Source of the DNA: Edolisoma coerulescens | Taxonomy: Eukaryota; Chordata; Aves; Passeriformes; Campephagidae | Reading direction: 5' to 3' | NCBI GenBank assembly: GCA_013397115.1 | Contig: VWZW01002470.1 | Span: forward strand, 1,590,403-1,654,402 | Length of the DNA: 64,000 nt | The notes under the pieces: generated by a model | Databases searched by the model: none | Told to the model about the DNA's origin: nothing | The model's input: the letters and a program-made list of their open reading frames with translations, nothing else | In this document: piece after piece, positions 41,001-52,486 of the stretch | How the letters are laid out: each line of letters starts with the position of its first letter | Position numbering within the stretch: position 1 is the first letter of the stretch | Made by a program: the position numbers and the translations under genes

Positions 41001-44000
41001 AGTAGTGCCATCTAATCAGCTTTAGGTTTTAATTAAACAGCTGTCATTTGCTTCCTAGTTCTGTTGCGACCTGATGTTGTATTAAATTTTAATTTAGCCT
41101 GGGCTGCATAAGAAGTAGATTCCTTCAGACAACAAAGAAATGCTATTAGCAGGTTACAGTTGTAATTAAGAAGAGCTCTGCTGAAGTGCTAATGCATTCA
41201 GGTAGGGAGAGAGCTGGAGATAAACACACACATGATTATTATTCAGGGACGGAGCCTGTGATATGAATGTGTAGCTTCTACCCTGGCTGCTGAGCTGAAG
41301 GTCTTGGTCAAGATCTGACAGCTGAAACCCTCAACAAAAGAAATGGGAAAGGATTCCCAGTTTTTCAGCTGGGACCTTGCAGGGCCCACTGCAGTTAGAG
41401 GATTGTGCTGCTGGGCCCTGGGTGTTGTTGCAGTGGGAGGAGCTACCCAGGTAAATCACCACAGTGACCCCTCCCTACGTTTCAGGTGCTGTTAGTAATC
41501 ACCAGCACAGGTATCTAAAGTTTAGGAGCTCTTTTTCTGCAGTAAACCCTACCATGGAAAGGTAAACCAAGCTTTACAGAATTTAGATGAAATGTTATGA
41601 CTTGCTGAGGAAGCACTAAAAAGTCTGTTTATAAATCTACTGGACAGTCAATTAGTTCATATTTCTTCTGCAGAGGAAATATATTTTTGCAGTCTATAAA
41701 TAGCCAGCTCTTAAAAAGGCTTTACAGAGCCTATTATATTTGTGTAACACTCACTCCAGGCATCAGGCATCTGAAATATTGATTTCTCTGGTGGAACTGC
41801 TCACCAGTGAAGTGCAGGGTTTGTGAGGCTGCACCAGGTAATTAGCACGGTGGGTACCTGTGTGTGCTGGGAAGCAGAGCAAGTCCAGGACAGTTCTGGT
41901 GCCTGTGCTTGTCTCATGCTCATCTTCACCGGGAGTTTATGAAAGGAATGCAAATGCCTTTATGAACTTTGCATTGTCCTTCAGGGCATCAAAGCCTGAC
42001 TGCAGCTTTGGCAGCTAAACAGCACTTAGAGTTCAAAGGAGGCTGGAGGTTTGTGTGTGCTTTGCCACACACGATGGTCAACACCCGGGTGAGAGAACAA
42101 ACAGCACAAAAAACGAATGAGAAGTAGATCAGGCCTGTTGAGGAGCTGGTTCCAAGTCCACCAGAGTCCAAAGAATCCTTTAATTCCTGACTCGGTAGTG
42201 CTTTGGATCAGGCGGTGATTGCACACAACCACTGCCTGCCTGACCTGGAGGAGTTCACAGCTGTGCTGACAGAGAGTTTGGGAGTGGAATTTGTTGTGTG
42301 CTCATTGTTTGTGACCTTGGCCAAAACAGATTTTCCCCAGATGCACTGAAGGAGACAGTCTGTTGTTGGAGAATGTTGGAGAACTGCTCCTTGGGAGCCT
42401 TTTGACACAGGGCCACCAGGTCTTCATCAAACATCTGATACTTGATGGCTTAGGATATATGGGATATTTACAGTGGTGCAATCTAACTACCTCTTCTCTC
42501 ACTTGTGGATGAATTACCTTCTGTTTCTCTTTGTCTGTCTTATAAAACCTTTTTCCACCTGAGGTGCACCTAAATGCTTTTTCTTTTCACCTGGCAGTGC
42601 ATTTTCTTCTCAGCCTTGTTTGAATCTCAGTCTCTGTAAAGGATTTTCAGTTGCTTTTTCACACTTCCACTTCTGTCACATACTTCTCTCTTTGCCAGTG
42701 TCCCTCTCTCATGGCTGGCAGCTGGTGATAAATGAGCCCATTCAGCAGAAACAAAAACTAGACAGTCATTTACTGTGTAAAACATCTGGTTTGTGCCTCG
42801 CAGAGAGCAGAACAAAGCCTGTACTTATTTCCTGAGGTGTTATTCGGGAAAGCATCTCTGCTCAGGATGACTCTTAAATCACATTGAAGTCTGAGTGTGA
42901 CGCTGAGCACATCCTCTTAGTTCTGATCAGAAATGGACTCGAGTGTGTGCTCGATGCTTTTCTGGGCCGTGGCTGCCCATAAACATCTCGTGGGCTCTCG
43001 GAGGTAGCTGCACTGCTGTTATTAGTGCTCCAGCTCATTTAATTCAGGGCGCTTTTTGCAGAAGGTTCTGAATATTGATTAATAATACATCTTAGTTGCA
43101 AGTATTTATTGGTCTTCTCCAGCTGTCCTTAGCTTGTGGTCAATGCCCATTATTCTCTATCAATCTAGCCAGCAGCCAGAGCAAATGATAGTGAATATAT
43201 CTCCCTATACAAGCTGCCATCAAATTTTTCACTAAAATCCATTCCTTCTTCCACCAATTCTAATAATGGAATTTAAAGTTAGATTAGTTTGAAGCAACTT
43301 TTTTATTTCCCCCCCGCCACAACTGGCAAGCAATTAGTTTTATGGAAGTTGAAAAATGAAAAGGGGATTGATTCAGAGCAGTATTTCCTATCGCAGGCTT
43401 TTCGAGGCGGCCGGAATGAATCCCTGTGAAATCCCAGCTCATTCCTTGCCCTGCTTGGGTGTCAACTTTTGGGCTGGCAGTCAGCACTGCTCACGCAGAG
43501 GCTGTTCCCCTCCAGTCTGTACCTGCTTATGCCAGGCAGGGGCCTCTGTAGCAACTCATTTGGAGTAATTAATCAAACTGCAGCCATACGAGACACAGAG
43601 GAAGGCTGTGTTAATGGAGTCATTAGAGTGCCAGCACTGTGAACTCATCAGGATTACAGAGAAATGTGGTTAAGCATCTCTAGGTGGGATTTTGATGGGG
43701 AAAGACTAAAAAAATTGTATATGGATGCATAGTTTTTCTCATAATGTATTTGTGGAAATAAATGGTCAACTCACAGCAGTAGGGAAGAAATGCTGTTGTT
43801 GTAATGGTGGATAATCAGCTCCCAGATCACTGGCACGATTTGGGGCAAAGGAGTGGGAGGAGTTGCTGGAGATGCCCTGGAGATCCTACTGAGCAGTGCC
43901 GTGCTCTGCAGGCAGCCCTTAGTGCCTCATTGCCTTACAGATTGCATTGCCCTCAGCCAAACCTGTAAATGGGCTCAAAAGGAGTAAATCCACGTTTGTC

Positions 44001-44151
44001 AAAGCCAGGACTTGGTGGTCCAGATGCAACTTTTGGCTTAGAAAGTTGCTGAAGCGTTGCAGGGAGTTCGAAGGGTGCGTGCGAGGGAGGGTCCCGTCCC
44101 TGCGCCTGTCACTGCCGTGACCCCTGTGACATTCTCGTGCTGTTGTGCTCC

Positions 44152-44186
44152 CCTAACGCCCACCCTGTGTTTGTGTGTGCACCCAG
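44152..44186 (+). promoter_or_regulatory. 3' splice site of exon B with branch-site candidate
   Basis: CCTAAC at 44152-44157 has its likely branch adenosine at 44156, 30 bases before the intron end. The following tract is interrupted by guanines (TGTGTTTGTGTGTGCACCCAG), so the polypyrimidine tract is only moderate and the strong branch match may matter. AG is at 44185-44186. Confidence 0.8.
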
Positions 44187-44330
44187 GACACAGAAGTCCT
44201 CAACACGGCCATCCTCACGGGCAGGATGGTGTCGGTGCCAGTCAAGGTCGTTGCCGTGCAGGAGGACGGATCCGTGGTCGACGTCTCGGACTCCGCCGAG
44301 TGCAGATCTGCTGACGAAGACATCGTAAAG
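44187..44330 (+). CDS. TMEM132C: TMEM132-family internal coding exon B (ectodomain segment)
   Basis: Internal exon of exactly 144 bases, 48 codons, phase 0 at both ends, so skipping it would keep the reading frame. It continues directly from exon A. The peptide starts DTEVLNTAILTG, passes through VPVKVVAV and ends with ECRSADEDIVK, all strongly conserved features of this protein family. There is one cysteine, at codon 39. Borders are CACCCAG before the exon and GTGAGG after it. The exon carries 14 CpG in 144 bases. In the family the next exon begins with a conserved stretch holding a cysteine and the FVNGKE motif; that stretch was not found in the remaining 19.7 kb, so the next exon lies beyond the window. 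The DTE start and the AVQEDGSV segment make TMEM132D less likely, by recall only. Confidence 0.94.
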
Positions 44331-44336
44331 GTGAGG
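44331..44336 (+). promoter_or_regulatory. 5' splice site after exon B
   Basis: AAG|GTGAGG: canonical donor in phase 0, directly after the conserved DEDIVK codons. Confidence 0.85.
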
Positions 44337-46984
44337 CACCCACATCAGCTGGAGAATGGGGTTTATACCCTTTTCCCCTCCAGCACCCCCATCCTGGCGT
44401 TTGCCATCAGCCAGCTCTTTCCCAGCGCTGGCTGTTGCCACGGTGGAGGGTGGCACCCACGGAGTGGTGGGGAGGGAGGTCCCAGAGGTCCTGCAGGGCC
44501 AGCACGGTCCCGTGGCTGATCCAGAGCTGTTTGTGCTGCTCTGTCCCACTGGGAGACAGCACTGGGGGGACTGGGAGAGCTGCCCGGGTGTTTCTCTGCT
44601 GGCCAGTGCTGGTGGGAAGGGACACATTGCTGATACACCACACGCAGGGAGAGTAGCTCCTTCCAGAGGGGTCTCTGCTCTCCTGTGGCTGTTCCGTGTC
44701 CGTCGTTCCACAGCAATAATGCACAATAATTGAGCAGAGGGCAGGAGGGTTTCCTTCATGCTCTGGCTGCATTGCCAGTCAAGAGTTTCTTATAATTAAA
44801 GATACTGAACTGTACCAACACCTGGAGGAGTGTGACAGGAATAGAGAATGACAACAATATTGCAAAAGGTCTTAAAATGAGAGCTGGGAGCTTTTAAACA
44901 ATGCTGTGCTTTGTTTTAGTGGTTTTTAAAAAAAATATTATGTTCAGCTGGTTCTGTCTCCCTGACATTGTGATGAAAATTGTGTTAATGTGACTTTATC
45001 AAGGCTCTGCTTGCCTGACTTCTGACACCATTGCATGGCTTTCAGCTTTTAGCTCATCATTATTATTTTTAGGCATAAAAGAGGTGCTTTTGAATATCTC
45101 TAATGGATTAATTTGTTTTATTATGTGGTTTGGGGATGTTCTTGTTTTAAATGAACTTAAAAATTGACCACCAAGAATTTGGTATGGGCTGGGGGTTTTT
45201 TGGTAATATTTATGGGTTCCATATTTTCCCTTGTGTATCAGATAGGGAAAGAAAAAAATCCCGTTTTCTTTTTCTGGAAACCAAATTTCTTTGAAGGTCC
45301 TTCCCAGAGGAACATGGATGAATATCTTTGTTTATGACTACATTAACTGTCAAAGGAAAAGACTGCCTTGATAAATGTTGCCATTCTTTACTTTTTTCTC
45401 TGTGTAGCATGCAGCTGTTATCTGATTAGTGACTATTATTTATCAGTTGGTAAATATGAACAATGAATTGTTCATATATAAACTCAAGCACCAAGTTGTA
45501 TATCATCAACATATTGCTGAGCCTGTCTTCTTTTTGTGCTTCAGAAAACCAGATCCAGATCTAAAAGATGGTGTGTGGGGACTTTTATTTCTATTAATCG
45601 AGTTTCTAGGACTTGCTGTAGTTTGAGAATACTGGACTCAACCAGATAGGATTTGCACTGGAACTTTAAAATTTTTTTGGTAGTGACTTAGTTGGTATAA
45701 ATCAGATCTTCATTTGCCTGCTTTATGAAATTATTTGGGTCTCAAATCACTGACAGAGCCGATGCCTCTGGGACCCTCTCCCAGACCTGGTTCCTCTCTC
45801 ATATTTTGCCATAATGAACAAACCCAGGAGGTCTGAATGTGGTCTTTGTTGAGTTGATTTTGCCTCATCCCGGTGCTATAAACCAGGAGTAATGTTATTT
45901 TTGTGAAAATTGCAGCACACTTGCATGATTTCAGTCACAAATTACCGAGAGGGGCTCTCAGACCGAATGCTGTTCAGGCATAATTTTTTAACTGCAAATA
46001 TATGTATTGGTTGCAAGATTGAATCCATAACAATTAATTAGCTGAGTTAAAATTTAGTACAGGGTTTATGTGCCTATATTTTTTCAGAAAAAATGCATAT
46101 TCCCTTTACAAGCCCCTTTGGTAAAGTCAATATTGACTTTGCTTCTTAATTTCTGTTGCCATTTCCATATAGGTTGTACTGCTAAACCCTCTAATGAGAG
46201 TTGTCAGGCATTTTGGATCTAATTGCCTTATCTTAAGCTTCTTTTCACTGTTAATTCTGCCTTTATTGTTTCTTTGTAATTGGAGACATATTCGTATTCT
46301 TTTGGGCAGAATAGAGTGTTGCATTCTTAACCTTTTATTTCTGTTTAATAGCTAATGATTTAATAGCTAATTAATGAGACAATTCTTTGATCACTGCTCC
46401 AACATCATTATTTTCAATTAAGACACAACGAATTGAAGCTAGATTAAATAAAAACAGGCTTCCACCCAGGCTCTTATGTATTTATACAAAATGGGTGTCT
46501 CTGGGCAGCTGCCTCGGTTCCACCTGACACTGCTCAGAGATGGGCAGAGAGATAAGAGATGAACAAGTGATTTATTTGTATGCCAGAGATGTGAATCTTC
46601 CCTCTTCTCAGCCATCTATCCCCCAGCCTAACAGCTTAATAGCTTCCCAACGGGAGAATATTTCAGTCTCTTTTTCCAAAGCCTCCCTAATTAGTGCTAA
46701 ATATAATAAAACACACCCAGGTTTTTTTTGACCTTGCATTTTTCGACCTTACCATGATATGATCCTGAAGGAATCTGACAGCTGAACTTGCTTTAGTTCA
46801 TCCCAGTCCCTGGTTCCTACAACTGGACATAGGTCCTGATACTGACCAACCCTTCCCCTGGAACTGGCTGCCCTCTAAAATACTGTGATGGAAACATTCC
46901 TGTGAGTCAATGAAAGTCTTATGCTTATTCCATTATTTAAAAGGAACATTTAATGCTGTTGGCATTTGAGGGAAAAGATTGGCT

Positions 46985-47127
46985 TTATGATTAAGGCACT
47001 GAAATGCTTCTCAGCATTAATTTCCATATCTCTTGCTGATTTCCTGTGTGATGGTGGGTAAATCACTCATTCCCCGTGGAATCTCGCTTCCTTGTCTGCT
47101 AACAAGGCAGAGAAATACATCCTTCTC
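46985..47127 (+). mobile_element. Ancient MIR-type (tRNA-derived) SINE remnant
   Basis: The order and spacing of several MIR landmarks are kept: GATTAAGGCACTG near 46990 (tRNA-like head), TTTCCTGTGTGATGGTGGG and TAAATCACTCATTCC (core), CTCGCTTCCTTGTCTGCTAAC (like the CTCAGTTTCCTCATCTGTAAA stretch), then AGAAATACATCC. Divergence is high, as expected for an element fixed before the amniote radiation. This is read by eye from the remembered consensus; a repeat search could assign MIR, MIR3 or a related family. Confidence 0.65.
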
Positions 47128-50100
47128 CCCTCCTCCACCACCTGCATTTTATGGTTTCTAAGTCTGCTATTGACTCTGAGTGGACAAAATCCTCATCATC
47201 ACTAGCACCTCAGCTTCAGTGATCTCCTGCCACGGACTCACTGGAAGGACTTCTCTCCCCGGGTCCTGCTCTTCCTGCAGACCCTAAATAAATACATCAG
47301 GTTGAGAAGCTGGAAAGACAGAAACGGTGGAAACTTGGCAGGAGTTGATTACAGAAGGTTTATTGCAGAAGGAAATGTACCCTGAGGAGCTTTGGCATGG
47401 TCAGCCTGTAGTCAGAAGCTCCAGGCAAGGTTCATGCCCTGCTTTGTGAAAGTGCCTTTAAAAGCCTGAACCGCAGTAATTCCACATGAAGGAAAACGCT
47501 GAAAACTCTGTAGTGTCAGGGTAGTTGTAAACATCGCCATCAGCATCGAGTGAAGAAATTCTAATAAGGACAGCTTCTGAGTGCAAATGTTCATCTCAGT
47601 GGTGCTCAAAGGAAAGCGAGACAGCTGCCCAATTAACTCATCCTTCCATTAGTCATATTCCATGTCCTTCGCACATTACGCAGAAAGCGACTGATTGTTC
47701 CAGTTAATCTCTGCAGTCACTCAGTGCCTTACACCATCGACTAATTTAGCCTAATTTTTTTGGGGTTTTTGTAGGAGAAAAGGCCTTCAGTAGAACAGCA
47801 GGGAGTCAGGGGCCTCCCCCTGCCCATTTCTGCCCACACAGGAGTGGCAATAGGAACAGGCTCCCCGTGCCCAGCAGAGGCACACGCTGAGAACAATGGT
47901 GTTCAACAACTCCATCTGTGCCACAATGTGCCTTCCTCGTTATCTTGCTAGAGGAGAGCTCTTGATGAATTATTTTTCACCTTTTCATAATTTCCTGTCT
48001 AATTGTAATGAAAGTAAAATTCAAACCATTCCTGCCCTCTACTTTTTGAACACAAACCTTATCTTGAACTCTCCGTAATTAATGGTAAAACAATAGAAGA
48101 CCTAATTTTCCTGGCAGCAGCCAGCCAGGCTTTATCTAATGTGCAGAAAAAACAGTGTAACAAAGGCATGAAAGGTAATAGCTGAACTAGATTGGATCTG
48201 AGGAGAGTTCTTCCCTCTTCCAGACAAAGCAGATGAGTGACTGAGGACCTTATCCAACAGCCCTGGGCACAGAGATCTCCAGCCTCAGCACAGTAACTGC
48301 TGAGAAAAAACCACGGAGAAAAAAACAAACAGGGAAATGGAGGGATACTGAGCTGCTCCAATTGAGATGACACTGAATTTTTGGGAACAATTCCTTGCTG
48401 CAGACTCACAGCACATTCTTAGGACAATTTACAGAAAGAAGCGCCTGCCTGGGGTTGTTAAATACAACTATTTATGCAGCAGCTCTGAAAACAAAGCCAG
48501 AGCTTGTAATTTGCAAGTTCTGCAGCTGCTTTGCCATTAAAGTATGTGATCAAAGATGTAATGGGCTTGTACATAAAGCAGAGCTAATCTTGTTCCTCCA
48601 TCTATCATATTTTTGAGTACCTATCACTACATTACCTAGGAGCTTTAGTTTGTGGTCACTCCTGGAGAAATTACCTTCCTCCAGGAGGCCAAACTCTTTC
48701 TGGAAGCAGTGAAAATCCTCTCTGCTTGTTTATGTGATGGATTTACTTTGGTGCCACTTGGCTTATTGCGCAATTAATTTTGAACTAGATCTTATTTTCT
48801 AAGTGATCTTTTTCTTCAGTGAAATGGTTCAGGACTGGCAGCCCTGGAGATGTGACTGCCCCGGAGCAGGGGCCAGGCTGGGGCTGTGCGACTAAAAAGC
48901 TTTTGAAGTGCGAGTGTTTAATTTGGTGAGTCCTTCTCCCTGTCCATCCTGTCCTTCTAATCTCTCCTGATTAGTGCCAGTGAGTCAGTGCCACCAGCTC
49001 CATGAAATCAGCTGTGAGCAGCCACAGGTCACTGCCAGCTCCGTGCCCGTCTGTCCCCGGGAGCTGGCAGGGACCGGGCTCTGCAGTGCAGGGCTCAGCC
49101 CCCGAAATAATCACTCTGCTGTGCTGGCAGGGGCATGAGGGTTACGGCAGTGAAACATTCCTCAGCTGAACAGGAGGATTACTTGGGAGGAGAGGAGTCT
49201 TTTTGGGACTGAGGAGTTCTGGTTTACCTCTCTGCTTTACTCCAGACCTGCTCTGAGATGCTGTCTGTGTCTCAGTGGTGCCATGGCGATGACAGGGACA
49301 CTCCTGGCCTGGGAGGATTTATTGGCAAGAAACAGTTGTCTTGTCTTAACATCTTGTCTTTTGTATTTGCAGACAGCTATGCCTAAGTTAGGGCAATAAT
49401 GAATTATCATCGAGCTGTTTGCAATTCATCAAACTTATAAATTAGAGCTTCTTACAATTTCTGGTTATTTTGGACAAAAAACCCATTCTCTTTGTCCCCA
49501 TACAAAGTTCATCTTTATGAGTCATTAGAGATGGGCAGGAGAGTCCATCAGATCTCTCTACAGTATGTCTGCTGTTGAATTAAGGATTTTGCTCTTTGTT
49601 GAAATATCAGAGGTTCTGACATCCAGGTCACCAGATTCTGCTAATTAGTTTCCTAGCTTGACAAAGTGTGATCAGAACAGAGGGCCACAGCCACTTACTG
49701 CATATTAAAGATGTAGCTTAACAGCCACTCTTGTTACACAGCAACAGGTGGAAATCTATATTGTTTCAGGCTTGTGCCAAGCTAAAACTTTGTGTTTAGA
49801 GTTATATTTGCACACAAACCAGCTCCATGTATAGCAATAATGGTGCCAGCGAGGCAGTCTCACAAAGTCACATATTGAGTAATTAATATTCTGTATACAG
49901 CACACGTTGTACACAGTTTATAGCAAAATATATGTGTGTGCCTTCCTGAAGCTATTTTTGAACACATACAGTCTTCAAAGCCAGCTTGAGAAAACAGTGT
50001 TTTGTCTGGGAGAAGGAGACGTTCAGAACAGACCACACCGACATGTGCAATTACACAGATTTCGGCAGAGATGCTTATGGTGTCTTCCAAGGCACCAGCT

Positions 50101-52459
50101 GCTACTTCAGAGGAAGAAAACAATTCTATGGCTTAGCATTTGGCTGCTCTGAGAGCAGAACTGCAAAGGGCATGGATCCCAGTCCTGGGAAACAATCATT
50201 ACCCAAACCATGGACTGCTCAGGATAAACTCTGAATATTTTATACTAAGAAGTGCACAGAGTAAATAAACAACTCAGTCCAGGCTCAACAAATGCAGCAG
50301 TAAGTCGCTGTTGTTGGGAGAAAATGACAAATTTTTGCAGGCTTTTTCTCCAGATTCTGTAGGACATAAACTCTGCTTTGTAAACTTTATCATAGTTGGC
50401 CATTTAAATATTCTAACCCCAGCTATGTGAACCTCATGATTCTGAGGCTTTTATACCTCTTGAACTCTCATTCTGGCTGGGCAAATTAATTCAGATTCCC
50501 GTGGTCATCAAAACCCCTGGGGCCGAGCTGTGCTCTCAGCTGAAGTCCTGCGGGTGTTTGGCAGGCACTGGGTGACAGAGGCGTTCCCGAGGGCAGATCT
50601 GCTCCGTGGGAAAGTTAAAGCAGCCCTTGGCTGTCAGCTCCAGGATGAGAGGAAAGGCTTCACCTGCTGCCCTCTCCCCTGATGTGGGAGCTGAGAGAAC
50701 GGGGCTGGGCAGCACAGGGCGCTGCCCGGGTGGCAGAACCCCATCCTGACCCAGAGCAGGGGTTTGGGCAGCACCCACGGGTGTTAAAATGCACCCACAG
50801 GTGGCTTCATTGTGCCAAGGCAGCTCAGCAGCGACCAAACCTTTGTGTTCCCCCGCTCCGTGGGTCACAGCTGGATTTTGAAGGCAGCCTGAGTATTTAT
50901 TTCTGTAGTTTAACTCACCCACGGCTGTGTTTTAGTAACGTGTTCTGAGATGCACTCCCTTGAGATACGGAGTGGAGCTGGAGATGGAGATGAGGAGGCT
51001 GACACGGCACCGTCATTTTGAAGTACAGTTAATTTATTTGACAGAAGAAGCACCTACTGTTGACAGTAACCAGCTCCCTTTCTCCTCTGTGGGCAAAGGC
51101 AGGCTTTTTCTTGCTGGGTTTTTAATTATTTATATTTTTGCATTCTCATTATATGGAACTGGAATTCAGAGTGAAAACTAGTTTGGTGTTCTTCACAGGA
51201 TCAGGAACAGGAGGAGAAATAACACGCAGCTTGGCGGATCTGGGCCTTTGTACATCAGGATTGGGGTGTCTGTGGGATTCTGGGGGGAATGGGGAAAACT
51301 CAGCCTTAAAGAATAGTAATTAATGCTGGATTATTGAATCAGACAACTCATTAAATAAGAAAGAACAAAGTGAAGTTATAAATGGATTTCTTTTTCCATT
51401 TGCCCAAAGTATGGAAGAGTCAAACTGGGGTGTGGTTTTTCTCTTCTTCCAATTAATTACACACTCCAGTGAGAGGCTCCCTCAGCTTCAGTGGGAGCAG
51501 GGGCTTCAATAGTTAACCAAATGTCAGGATTTAGCATTTTGTTTTGTGTTGTCAATTATTAAAGTCTGACTTGTACTCATGGCACTGTACCAAGATTTAC
51601 TCCCACATCTAAGACTTCTTGAATTGCTAGGGTTGTTTTTGTGAGTCGAGCCAGGCTATTGGAGAATGGTCCAGGTATATCTTTCAAAACACCAGAAGTG
51701 TTAAGCAGGGATTAAACTTTACTGTTTGCATCTGTTCAACAAGAAGTTGAGGGGCAGATTTGGAACTCTGTGATGCTTGGCTGGGGAATTAAGCAGCTTT
51801 CCACCAAATTCACTGTGAAAATGAATCACTTTTTGTTAATATTAAGTTGTTGAATTTTACTCCTTTGATGAATTTCTCCTGAGGAAAAGCATTGGAAGTG
51901 CTCCACAATTTTAGAACAAATAGGCATCTTACTTGTGTTCTGTTGAAGCAGTCAGCTCCCAGCTCTGGCAGTGCCATCCCCTGGAGCCCAGGCCCTGGGA
52001 AACAAAGAGCAGCCTCAGTTGTGTGTACCTTGTGTACCTTGGTGTTCCAGACAGCTGATCAGCACTTTTATTTTACATTTGGCACAGCTCCGTTCACAAC
52101 TGAATGGCAAAAACTTGATTTCATTTAAAAATATGGTAGTTTAGATTCAAAAGCAAATATATGGAACAAAAGCAGAGCCTTTCAGCAAAAGGTGAGGTGC
52201 TAAAATGTTGGTACACCCAGGGCCGTAGGTGTGGGTATGGAGTCTCCTGGGCTGGAAGATGAAACCTCCCTCAAACATGAGCCTGTCCCAAAATCCACTG
52301 TGAGCCAGAGGGGAATAATGAGCAGGGAGACCTGAGCTGGTGCAAGTGTCAGGAAGGGGCTGTAAACTGAACATTTCCCTCATTGGCAAAGGCTTGGGCG
52401 TTTATTTGCACGGATTGTGTGCGGAGTGCCCGCAGCGCTCAGCCCTGCGTGACAGCGGC

Positions 52460-52486
52460 GTGCCCACAGTGCCCACAGTGCCCACC
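52460..52486 (+). repeat. Short 9-bp triple repeat
   Basis: Three adjacent copies of GTGCCCACA, the last ending in CC. A simple local slippage repeat in a GC-rich stretch. Confidence 0.85.

Larger units (their letters stand above)
17548..44186 (+). other. Complete 26.6 kb intron between exons A and B
   Basis: The intron is 26,639 bases, bounded by GTAAGA and CACCCAG, phase 0. Content: a hairpin at 17938-17990, a GC-rich patch at about 19.38-19.74 kb, a roughly 410-bp CR1 fragment at 23.2-23.6 kb, another GC-rich patch at about 24.6-24.96 kb, AT-rich elements around 25.6-26.0 kb, the minisatellite at 26.89-27.04 kb, poly-T tracts at 18596-18610, 28511-28523 and 28911-28924, and a hairpin at 32023-32072. 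The rest is unique sequence with no recognised gene. Confidence 0.8.

Noticed and set aside
44109..44759. 216-codon minus-strand frame overlapping exon B
   Set aside because: It is the shadow of a conserved coding exon plus GC-rich intron; the plus-strand reading is clearly the real one.
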